Assembly: GCA_038225095.1 (NCBI GenBank)
Contig: JBBREZ010000142.1
Coordinates: 1-14,150, forward strand
Reading direction: 5' to 3'
DNA: 14,150 nt
Origin: JAPLGZ01 sp038225095
Lineage (GTDB): Bacteria; Chloroflexota; Anaerolineae; Caldilineales; Caldilineaceae
In this document: positions 1 to 6,074 of the stretch, in pieces
Layout: each line of letters begins with the position of its first letter
Numbering within the stretch: position 1 is the first letter of the stretch
Translations under genes and position numbers: made by a program
The notes under the pieces: generated by a model
Told to the model about the DNA's origin: nothing
The model's input: the letters and a program-made list of their open reading frames with translations, nothing else
The model's database searches: none

Positions 1-2706
1 AACACTGTTGCTGGTAGCACTTGTACGAAAAGCATTGGTGCGTTGGCGGCTGGCAGTAGTGATAAGGCTAGCTTTGTCGTAACCGTTGTCAACCCCGTGC
101 CTGCCGGCGTCGTACAAATTAACAACACCGCGTCTATCAGCGACGACGGTGCTAATGGCGTCGATCCTACGCCTGCCACCAATAACGCTTCTGATAGCAC
201 GCCGTTGACCGCTGCCCCAGACTTAGTGCTTAGCAAGACGGATGGCGGTGCTAGTGGCATACCCGGCGGTGCGATTACTTATACGTTGAATTATACCAAC
301 GCCGGCAACCAAGGGGCAACCGGCGTTGTGATCGTCGAAACTGTACCGGCCAATACGAAGTTCAAATCTACTTCCAGTATGCCAGGCTGGGCTTGTCTGC
401 CCACCATCGACGCCGGTAGTGTTTGCAAACTTACGATTGGCGCCCTGGCAAGCGGCAGCCACAACAGAGCCTTATTCACTGTCAGTGTCGTCAATCCTAT
501 CCCTGCGGGTGTCACCCAGATCACCAACAATGCATCGATCAACGATGATAGTGGTAATGGTGTTGATCCCACGCCAAGCAATAACAAGGCCAACGATACG
601 ACGCCGCTTAACGCTGCGCCTACATGGCTGCTGGATAAGCGGCATGATGTCAGCGTGGCCGAGCCAGGGAAAGCCATTGTGTACACCCTTGTTTACACCA
701 ATGCTGGCAATCAAGCGGCGGCGGGCGTCATCATCACGGAAACCGTGCCCGCTAACACAAAGTTCATAGCCAGTGGCAGCACAATTGGTTGGATTTGTAC
801 TCCAAGCAGCGGAGCCGCGAGCAGTGTTTGTAAATTGGCGATTGGCAATGTGGCCGGGGGTGCTCACGGCAGCGTCACTTTTGCCGTCAGTGTCGTGACC
901 TCTCTGCCCAGTGGTGTCACCCAGATCAGTAACAGCGCCTTTATCGGCGATAACCGTACGCCCAGTGTCGCCTCCGCCACGGATGTGACGCCCGTCAAGG
1001 CGGCTGCGGGCCTGGTGATCGATAAAACTGATCATGGTGTCACCGTCAAGCCTAGCGCTACACTAACCTATACACTTGCTTACACGAATACCGGCAATCA
1101 AACCGCCGCCGGTGTCATGCTTACCGAAACGGTGCCTGCTAATACCAGCTTTGTTGGCGATGCGACAATTTGGCATTGTAGCAGCACGGCACCTAGGGCG
1201 ATTTGTACACATGCGAGTGGCGACCTGTCTGGCAGCATGAGTGGTTCGCTTATGTTTGTTGTTCGGGTCAATAATCAATTGCCAGCCGGTGTGGCTCAGC
1301 TTATCAACGTCGCCAAAATTGGGCACAGCACAGCGGCTGACGTCAGTCAAAGCAGCACCGCAACCCCGGTTGACGCTGCGCCCGATCTAAGCCTGACCAA
1401 CGATGATGGCGGCGTGAAGGTCAAGCCAGGCGCAACCATTGCCTACACGTTGCGCTACGCCAACGTCGGCAACCAGGGCGCAACCGGCGTCGTGATCAAC
1501 GAAATTGTGCCGGATCATACAAGCTTTGCCGCCAATACCAGCTCACCCGGATGGAATTGCGCAGGGAGCACCTGTACGTATCTTGTCAGTAATCTGGTCA
1601 CTAGCGCTACAGGGTCTGTAATTTTTGCGGTCAATGTAAACGGTAGTTTACCACTTGGCGTCGGTCAAGTGACAAATTCAGCGACGATTGGCGATGATGG
1701 CGGCAACGGCGCCGACCTCAACCCCGCGAATAATACGGCGACTGATATGACCCTGCTCTCGGTTTCTTTTGCCCTGATTGCGACCAAGCAGGATACACTG
1801 GTGGTGGATGCGGATGGGAATCAAGCAGCCAGCCCCGGTGATACGCTGGAATATCTGATTACGCTGCATAACACTGGGAATAATGGCCTAAGCAATGTGA
1901 ATTTTCAGGATTCACTGGATGCGAATACGCAGCTTGCATCAGGTGGTTCTGTTCAAACCAGCCAGGGCAACGTGAGTAGTGGCAACAGCGCGGCTGATCA
2001 AACAGTCCAGGTGGCCGTTGGCGCGATGGCAAGCGAGGCCGCAGTGGAAATCCGTTTCCGTGTGCAGATCAAGAGTCCACTGCCCGGTCGGGTGCGCGAA
2101 ATTGTGAATCAGGGTGTGGTTAAGAGTAGCGAATTGCCGGATGTGCTAACAGATGATCCTGATGTGGCTGGCGCCAGCGACGCCACGCGCAGCCTGCTGC
2201 TCACGCCGGTAGTTTTGCAAGTCAAGTTGACGGATTACCTCTTGGCTGACGCCGATAACGATGACAAAGTATCCGGCGGTGATACTCTGCTCTACCGTCT
2301 GACCGTTTTCAATGCCGGGAACGCCGGCATCAACGATCTTGTGATTGACGATACGCCTGGTGCACAATCTACTTTAATGGCGGGCACGGTGCGCACCGAT
2401 CAAGGGGATTTTATCGCTGGCAATGCCACCGGCGATACACGCCTTCAGGTGCATATCGATGCTGGCCTACCAAGCGGTGGGCGAGCGACGATCAGTTTTC
2501 AAGTAAAAGTCAATAAAAACGTTACGGCCACCCAAATCGTTAATCAGGCGCAGGTTACTGTAAAGCAGGGGAATAACCCAATCCTCGTACTTTCCGACGA
2601 TCCAGATACTGGCCAAAGTGGTGATGCAACAACGACCCCAGTTGGTGGTCATATCGCTAGCCCTGTCGGCAGCAAGATCTATCTGCCTGTGATCATCAAA
2701 CGCTAA
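1..2706 (+). CDS. DUF11-repeat surface protein, 3' part (5' end outside window)
   Basis: The frame is open from base 1, so the gene starts upstream; 901 codons are visible. It holds the end of one DUF11 (conserved repeat domain) unit and six further units of about 120-145 residues, beginning near bases 221, 620, 1008, 1384, 1768 and 2211. The units share cores such as YTLNYTNAGNQGATGVVI, ETVPANTKF and PAGVTQI.NNASI. The first units, including the partial one, carry a spaced cysteine pair (for example GWACLP...SVCKL), possibly a disulfide. The last two lack it but have 12-residue DxDx(N/D)xxxxxxD loops that could bind calcium. The C-terminus ends KIYLPVIIKR, a tail I recall from many exported Chloroflexota proteins. 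DUF11 proteins are usually large secreted or cell-wall proteins; adhesion or surface-layer roles are inference. The signal peptide would be outside the window. A palindromic repeat and a terminator follow the stop. Confidence 0.9.
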   Translation, partial: NTVAGSTCTKSIGALAAGSSDKASFVVTVVNPVPAGVVQINNTASISDDGANGVDPTPATNNASDSTPLTAAPDLVLSKTDGGASGIPGGAITYTLNYTNAGNQGATGVVIVETVPANTKFKSTSSMPGWACLPTIDAGSVCKLTIGALASGSHNRALFTVSVVNPIPAGVTQITNNASINDDSGNGVDPTPSNNKANDTTPLNAAPTWLLDKRHDVSVAEPGKAIVYTLVYTNAGNQAAAGVIITETVPANTKFIASGSTIGWICTPSSGAASSVCKLAIGNVAGGAHGSVTFAVSVVTSLPSGVTQISNSAFIGDNRTPSVASATDVTPVKAAAGLVIDKTDHGVTVKPSATLTYTLAYTNTGNQTAAGVMLTETVPANTSFVGDATIWHCSSTAPRAICTHASGDLSGSMSGSLMFVVRVNNQLPAGVAQLINVAKIGHSTAADVSQSSTATPVDAAPDLSLTNDDGGVKVKPGATIAYTLRYANVGNQGATGVVINEIVPDHTSFAANTSSPGWNCAGSTCTYLVSNLVTSATGSVIFAVNVNGSLPLGVGQVTNSATIGDDGGNGADLNPANNTATDMTLLSVSFALIATKQDTLVVDADGNQAASPGDTLEYLITLHNTGNNGLSNVNFQDSLDANTQLASGGSVQTSQGNVSSGNSAADQTVQVAVGAMASEAAVEIRFRVQIKSPLPGRVREIVNQGVVKSSELPDVLTDDPDVAGASDATRSLLLTPVVLQVKLTDYLLADADNDDKVSGGDTLLYRLTVFNAGNAGINDLVIDDTPGAQSTLMAGTVRTDQGDFIAGNATGDTRLQVHIDAGLPSGGRATISFQVKVNKNVTATQIVNQAQVTVKQGNNPILVLSDDPDTGQSGDATTTPVGGHIASPVGSKIYLPVIIKR

Positions 2707-2715
2707 AGCAAGCAA

Positions 2716-2856
2716 CTCGTTCCGCCCGTTCCAGCGTGGGAACGCGGTCTGGACGCCACGGATGAGTACATCCGACCGCGTCCCTATGCTCACTCGACGC
2801 AGCGCGTCAGGGATACGTTCCCATGCGCCCAGGGGGCACCCGGCGTGCGGAACGAG
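2716..2856. repeat. Palindromic intergenic repeat with GTTCC/GGAAC hairpins
   Basis: About 140 bp starting 10 bp after the DUF11 gene. Outer arms CTCGTTCCGC (2716-2725) and GCGGAACGAG (2847-2856) are a perfect 10-bp inverted repeat. Inside are CGTTCC/GGAACG (2727-2732 with 2739-2744) and the hairpin CGGATG-AGTA-CATCCG (2759-2774). No ORF covers it convincingly. It resembles dispersed GGAACG-rich intergenic palindromes found in many environmental bacterial genomes; copy number cannot be judged from one window. Confidence 0.7.
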
Positions 2857-2877
2857 CCAAACTGTCTGTACAGAGTA

Positions 2878-2919
2878 ACACAAAAAGGGAACCGGTTGAT
2901 GCCGGTTCCCTTTTTGTGT
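2878..2919. terminator. Bidirectional Rho-independent terminator between DUF11 gene and rpsT
   Basis: A perfect 18-bp stem (2878-2895 with 2902-2919) closes a 6-base loop TTGATG. The stem runs ACACAAAAAGGGAACCGG, so each strand has a G/C-rich core followed by a TTTTT tract. It lies between two convergent genes and can stop transcription from both sides. Confidence 0.93.
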
Positions 2920-2940
2920 TTAAAGTAACAACGCTACAGC

Positions 2941-3210
2941 CTAAGCGGTGGCCTGTGCTTTGTTGAGCGCCAACCGGAGGCGGCTTTGGCGCCGCGAGGC
3001 ATTGTTTTTATGAATAATGCCTTTTTTCGCTGCTTTGTCTAGCGCGTGAATGGCAAGGCGCAGGACTTCGGGGGCATCCTCTGCACCACTTTCGATGGCG
3101 GTGCGTGCTTTCTTAACGGCTGTACGCGAACCACCACGCCAGATTCGATTGAGTTCACGATGCTTCTTGTTCTGGCGATTGCGCTTTTCGGCTGATTTAA
3201 TATTAGCCAT
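2941..3210 (-). CDS. rpsT: 30S ribosomal protein S20 (bS20)
   Basis: An 89-residue basic protein, the normal length for bS20. It opens MANIKSAEKRNRQNKKH, the typical S20 start, followed by NRIWRGGSRTAVKKAR and the C-terminal part AAKKGIIHKNNASRRQSRL, which is the conserved KG.IHKN.A.R..SRL block. S20 binds 16S rRNA and helps assemble the small subunit. The ATG at 3210 is preceded by the Shine-Dalgarno-like GGGAGAG about 8 bases upstream. The gene is apparently monocistronic: it is read toward the bidirectional terminator at 2878-2919 and its 5' side is a 361-bp gene-free stretch. No clear promoter pair was found there; TAAAAT at about 3265-3270 (minus strand) is a possible -10 without a matching -35. 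Confidence 0.97.
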   Translation of the reverse strand: MANIKSAEKRNRQNKKHRELNRIWRGGSRTAVKKARTAIESGAEDAPEVLRLAIHALDKAAKKGIIHKNNASRRQSRLRLALNKAQATA

Positions 3211-3287
3211 TGACTGATCTCTCCCAATCCATTTTGAATTTCATACAGGCTGCCCAGGTGGGCTCAGATTTTAACTTTTAATGTAAC

Positions 3288-3420
3288 GACGGTCCCCACC
3301 CTAACCCTCCCCTGGTAAGGGTGGGGACCGTCACAGAGATGACCATCCTTGATGGACAAAAGAAAAAATGATTCTCCTGCCCGTCATAGTTCCCTCCCTC
3401 GTTGGGCAGGGTTAGGGTGG
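3288..3420. repeat. CCCTAACCCT-type intergenic palindromic element upstream of rpsT
   Basis: The gene-free stretch 3211-3571 contains this element and little else recognisable. Bases 3288-3302 (GACGGTCCCCACCCT) are perfectly inverted at 3318-3332. CCACCCTAACCCT (3296-3308) is perfectly inverted at 3408-3420, and CCTGCCC (3376-3382) pairs with GGGCAGG (3404-3410). The nested arms give alternative foldings. The remainder, 3421-3571, is AT-richer and may hold an rpsT promoter, but none is clear. The 61-residue + strand frame here looks accidental. Confidence 0.65.
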
Positions 3421-3571
3421 CTTGGTAGTTACCTTTTAAGCATGTATACGCCACTCATATTGCGTATAAGAATAATTGCGGATGGAAAATTCGACAGAAT
3501 GTCAGAACAAGCTGTCATTTCTACAAGCGGATAGTATACCCTGACCTGTGCCATTTGTCGAATTTGTGGAG

Positions 3572-4279
3572 TTATGAAATGCCCGATGACAGGGGTAACG
3601 GCTGCTCGCGCAACTGCTCACTCTCGATCACTTCCTGCATGGCCTCTTCAATATACGGATACGCCAACCAAACGGAGGCTGCGCCGAACAGGATGCCCGT
3701 AACTGAGCGCAATAACCAATCACTTTGGCGCAGCCCGATTAATTGGGTTGTCCCATCCACCGCCATTGGCATTAAAAGGAGGATATAAAGCCAAATGCTC
3801 AGCGGCTTCATCCAGCGCCGTGCCACACCAAAAAGGAGACCAAAGAGTAAAACTGAACCATAGATCGCGATGTCGCGTTCGCAGATAGCGACTTTATACC
3901 CTAAGACGGCGTTGCCAATAAATTGGCGTTCCTGAAATAAATTGATGCTAACTGGCATGCCCCCTGCTTCCAAAACTGGCTTCAAGGGTGTTAAACCTGG
4001 ACCAAACAGAAAGTAACTGTGATCGGGCAACTGGTGACACATGAACGAATAGACGGTGTAAATGATATTTGCCGGCTCATAGAGGCCAAAGTGCATTAAA
4101 ACAGGCGCCAGCACGGGGAGAACGACATAAGTTCCCCAAGCTAGATTGAACAACGCCAACCAGTGGCGTGCGATCCCCAAGACAAGTTGATTAGCTGCAC
4201 GGGCTAGCTTTGATTCTGGCAAATTTTGTGACGTAATTTGCTGAGATTCCTTTGAAACCTGATCAGAGTTTATTTGCAT
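3572..4279 (-). CDS. DUF2085 family membrane protein
   Basis: 235 residues from ATG 4279. Family signs: YSFMCHQLPDHSYFLFG (about 77-93, with Cys81-His82-Gln83), VAICERDIAIYGSVLLFG (130-148, with Cys133 and Asp136) and a late MAVDGTTQLIGLRQSDW block (172-188). DUF2085 proteins share CHQ and C.RD/C.RC motifs in a small polytopic membrane protein. No reaction is established; the Cys/His residues may bind a metal, which is inference. Hydrophobic segments lie near 38-66, 137-155, 160-180 and 188-208. An in-frame ATG at 4321 would lengthen it by 14 residues, but ATG 4279 overlaps the glutaredoxin-like gene by only 10 bp and has GGAAG upstream, so it is preferred. The two genes are evidently translated together. 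Confidence 0.85.
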   Translation of the reverse strand: MQINSDQVSKESQQITSQNLPESKLARAANQLVLGIARHWLALFNLAWGTYVVLPVLAPVLMHFGLYEPANIIYTVYSFMCHQLPDHSYFLFGPGLTPLKPVLEAGGMPVSINLFQERQFIGNAVLGYKVAICERDIAIYGSVLLFGLLFGVARRWMKPLSIWLYILLLMPMAVDGTTQLIGLRQSDWLLRSVTGILFGAASVWLAYPYIEEAMQEVIESEQLREQPLPLSSGIS

Positions 4280-4521
4280 TTTTTTTGAGCCACTTCCAAC
4301 GCCCGGTGCACATGGCGCCATGTGTGCGGTGGATAAAGTAATTCACCGCCAGCAATGTCCAGCACCGGGATCAAGTAACGAAAACGGGCGAAGTCATCGG
4401 CGTTTTCTTCGATGTTGCGTTCGACCAACTCAAAGCTGATCTCCTTTTGCAAGGCTGCTAGATCAACTTTTAATTCTGTGCATAAATGGCAATTAGGTTT
4501 GCTGTACAGGGTGACTTGCAT
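4270..4521 (-). CDS. Glutaredoxin-like protein (DUF836/glutaredoxin-like family)
   Basis: A complete 83-residue thioredoxin-fold protein. It begins MQVTLYSKPNCHLC, with a redox CXXC (Cys11, Cys14) after the first strand, and has the cis-proline motif LIPVLDI (Pro52) facing the active site. This matches the small glutaredoxin-like DUF836 family, thought to do cytoplasmic dithiol/disulfide exchange; the partner is unknown. It ends QKKCK with an adenine-rich tail that overlaps the DUF2085 start by 10 bp. No Shine-Dalgarno sequence precedes the ATG, while a promoter-like pair lies very close upstream, which suggests a leaderless mRNA. It lies downstream of the CcdA-like gene, but about 300 bp and several inverted repeats separate them, so a functional link is only suggestive. 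Confidence 0.88.
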   Translation of the reverse strand: MQVTLYSKPNCHLCTELKVDLAALQKEISFELVERNIEENADDFARFRYLIPVLDIAGGELLYPPHTWRHVHRALEVAQKKCK

Positions 4522-4526
4522 CTGAG

Positions 4527-4556
4527 TTTATCAGGACTATTCTAGGGCCTTGTCAA
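4527..4556 (-). promoter_or_regulatory. Candidate promoter of the glutaredoxin-like gene, leaderless
   Basis: On the minus strand a perfect TTGACA (4551-4556) is followed after 18 bp by GATAAA (4527-4532, 4 of 6 to TATAAT). The expected transcription start, 6-8 bases further, falls at 4519-4521, which is the ATG itself. With no Shine-Dalgarno sequence upstream, a leaderless transcript is a coherent reading. Confidence 0.45.
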
Positions 4557-4613
4557 GGATGAAGATTAACCAATAAACGGGTAATTACGTTGTATAGTAA
4601 ACACATCCTTATA

Positions 4614-4734
4614 GAGAACGCAAATAGAAGTCGCACAATCGTAGGGCCACGATAGTTCCTGGCAGTATAGTTGAAGGTGCGGAGTTTATTTGCGTTCTCG
4701 ATTAAATGCGCTCATTTTGCCCATAGGAGCGCAT
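4614..4734. repeat. Inverted-repeat element between ccdA-like and glutaredoxin-like genes
   Basis: GAGAACGCAAATA (4614-4626) is perfectly inverted as TATTTGCGTTCTC (4687-4699), enclosing 60 bases. Inside is the hairpin ATCGT-AGGGCC-ACGAT (4638-4653). Next to it, ATGCGCTC (4706-4713) pairs with GAGCGCAT (4727-4734). The gene-free stretch 4522-4818 holds this and the promoter at 4527-4556. It could be a folded small RNA, a degenerate miniature element, or a weak terminator region for the ccdA-like gene (the last hairpin is followed by only a short TTT on the minus strand). No flanking target duplication is visible. Confidence 0.5.
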
Positions 4735-4818
4735 CTGAGGATGCTTACTACACCTTATCGAAATCAATTTTCAATCTTCATTAGTCGTCATTACACACCA
4801 TGCAAATGATCCTTGGCA

Positions 4819-5778
4819 TCAGCCCTGAATTTTCTGCTTGCTATTAACCGCCGCACCACTCAAGTAGCCAATATAGGCTGGCACGAGCGGCAATACACAG
4901 GGACTAAGAAAGCTGAGCAAACCGGCAAAAAAGGCCAATGGCACAGCACCCATCAGGCCCAAGGTTGTAATATCACCCGAAGCCGAGCTCGTGTTCATTT
5001 CCAGGTTGGATGTCCAGTCCCCAACGCGCAGCACGAGTCGGTTCACCACGTCGAACTGCGTCGTCAATGTAGCCAGGTTGCCGTTCCAGAGCATAACCGC
5101 AACCCCCAGCAAAAAAATGCCACTGATCAAGCTTACAATCCCGGCATGACGATTGAAACGACGGAGTGCACGCGTGGCCGTGCTAAAGGCCGCTCCTGTC
5201 AGCAAAAATGGGATGCCCAGCCCCAGACTGTAAATGCCCAGCAACGCGGCCCCGTGGCCAGCGGTCGTACTATTCTGCGCCAACAGATAGATGCTCCCCA
5301 AAATGGGCCCAACACACGGTACCCAGCCCGCGCTAAAACTAACACCAAGCAAGGCGCTGCTCAGGTAACCCCAGCGAGGGTTTACCTGATGCATGTCCAT
5401 CACCCGTTTTTCGGTATAGAGCAAGGTGTTAAAGAAATCGAGAATGCTCACGAGCGCCGCCGAGGCTGGATTGGTTTTCAGATCCGTGTGCGTGCTGAGC
5501 AGGTTGACCAACCAGCGAAAGACCCCCAACGTAACCAGACCAAAAATCACAAGCAGGATGGCGCCAAGACGTTGGATGATCTGTAATTTATCATTGGTAA
5601 GCTGATTGCCGATCAACCCAGCCGCTGAACCGATCAGCGTAAAAACTACGGAAAAGCCAATCACAAAGGCAAGCGCATGCAAAAAGACGATTAAACGCTC
5701 CCCTTCCCCTTTGTTGGCTGGTTGGCGGGGTTGAGCCACGCTTGCTGGCGGCGTTTGCTCATGAATAAGTTGGGTCAT
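4819..5778 (-). CDS. CcdA/DsbD-family membrane thiol-disulfide carrier, apparently circularly permuted
   Basis: 319 residues. CcdA proteins move electrons from cytoplasmic thioredoxin across the membrane for cytochrome c maturation. The usual order is a first helix with LLSFLSPCVLPLVPAYIGYL, then a FHALAFVLGF helix, and later a GWTPCIGPILG helix. Here the protein opens with RLIVFLHALAFVIGFSVVF (28-46), continues with a third-helix equivalent (67-92), GWVPCVGPILGSIYLL (151-166, Cys155), YSLGLGIPFLL (183-193) and a helix at 212-233. Only at the end comes AGLLSFLSPCVLPLVPAYIG (285-304, Cys294). Both redox cysteines are kept. Residues 93-137 form a longer linker than usual. The start at 5778 has AAAGGA 8 bases upstream; the stretch back to an in-frame stop encodes no missing helix. 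It follows the ccm genes in the same direction, with its own candidate -10. Confidence 0.9.
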   Translation of the reverse strand: MTQLIHEQTPPASVAQPRQPANKGEGERLIVFLHALAFVIGFSVVFTLIGSAAGLIGNQLTNDKLQIIQRLGAILLVIFGLVTLGVFRWLVNLLSTHTDLKTNPASAALVSILDFFNTLLYTEKRVMDMHQVNPRWGYLSSALLGVSFSAGWVPCVGPILGSIYLLAQNSTTAGHGAALLGIYSLGLGIPFLLTGAAFSTATRALRRFNRHAGIVSLISGIFLLGVAVMLWNGNLATLTTQFDVVNRLVLRVGDWTSNLEMNTSSASGDITTLGLMGAVPLAFFAGLLSFLSPCVLPLVPAYIGYLSGAAVNSKQKIQG

Positions 5779-5837
5779 GGGTAAATTTCCTTTAAAGACA
5801 CCTGTAATAAAATAGCATGTTAGTGAGACTCGGCTTA

Positions 5838-5843
5838 ATTATA
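5838..5843 (-). promoter_or_regulatory. Candidate -10 element of the ccdA-like gene
   Basis: A perfect TATAAT on the minus strand in an AT-rich stretch, about 60 bases before the ATG at 5778. No good -35 sits 16-18 bp upstream (the hexamer there reads ATAGAT). TTGTTA lies 22 bp upstream, too far for a normal spacer. It suggests that ccdA can be transcribed apart from ccmABCD. Confidence 0.35.
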
Positions 5844-5889
5844 CAGCTAATTTATTACAAATCTATAACAAAAAACATAAGTAATCGGC

Positions 5890-5931
5890 AACGTAGCCAT
5901 TGGTCAAGCCCTCAATGGCCCAATTGACGTT
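5890..5931 (-). terminator. Hairpin after the ccmD-like gene, possible weak terminator
   Basis: GCCATTG (5896-5902) pairs with CAATGGC (5913-5919) around a 10-base loop. Outer arms AACGT (5890-5894) and ACGTT (5927-5931) can extend it past a bulge, reaching into the ccmD stop codon. There is no T-run directly after it on the minus strand; a T6 tract comes about 15-20 bases later. It may be an mRNA 3'-end stabiliser rather than a true terminator. Confidence 0.3.
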
Positions 5932-6073
5932 ACTGTTTGCCTTTGCGAATCGCCAATACTTCTTCTAGTGAACGGAGTTCTTCTTCCAGTTGGCGCTGCC
6001 GCCGGCTCATAAAGACAACGTAGATTGTCACGAGTAACCAGACGCCAATCAGCGCCGCCGCCAGATAAACCAT
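5930..6073 (-). CDS. ccmD: CcmD-like small membrane protein
   Basis: A 47-residue protein placed directly after ccmC. It has a single N-terminal membrane helix (MVYLAAALIGVWLLVTIYVV, 1-20), a basic stop-transfer patch SRRQRQ (23-28), an acidic helical stretch LEEELRSLEEVL and the basic tail RKGKQ. This is the plan of CcmD, which stabilises holo-CcmE release from the CcmABC complex: one helix, N-terminus out, charged cytoplasmic tail, 40-70 residues. The ATG at 6073 is one base from the ccmC stop, and GAGGAG inside the ccmC end serves as its ribosome site. Sequence conservation of CcmD is weak, so the call rests on position, size and topology. Confidence 0.75.
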   Translation of the reverse strand: MVYLAAALIGVWLLVTIYVVFMSRRQRQLEEELRSLEEVLAIRKGKQ

Positions 6074-6074
6074 G

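Noticed and set aside
472..1035. 187-codon minus-strand frame inside the DUF11 gene
   Set aside because: The repeated DUF11 units leave the opposite strand open periodically; the translation has no domain features.
3349..3534. 61-codon + strand frame upstream of rpsT
   Set aside because: It runs through the palindromic element, has no ribosome site of note and no recognisable sequence.
4813..5586. 257-codon open frame on the + strand
   Set aside because: It lies antisense to the clear CcdA-like gene, has a composition rich in Gln, Arg and His, and shows no recognisable domain.
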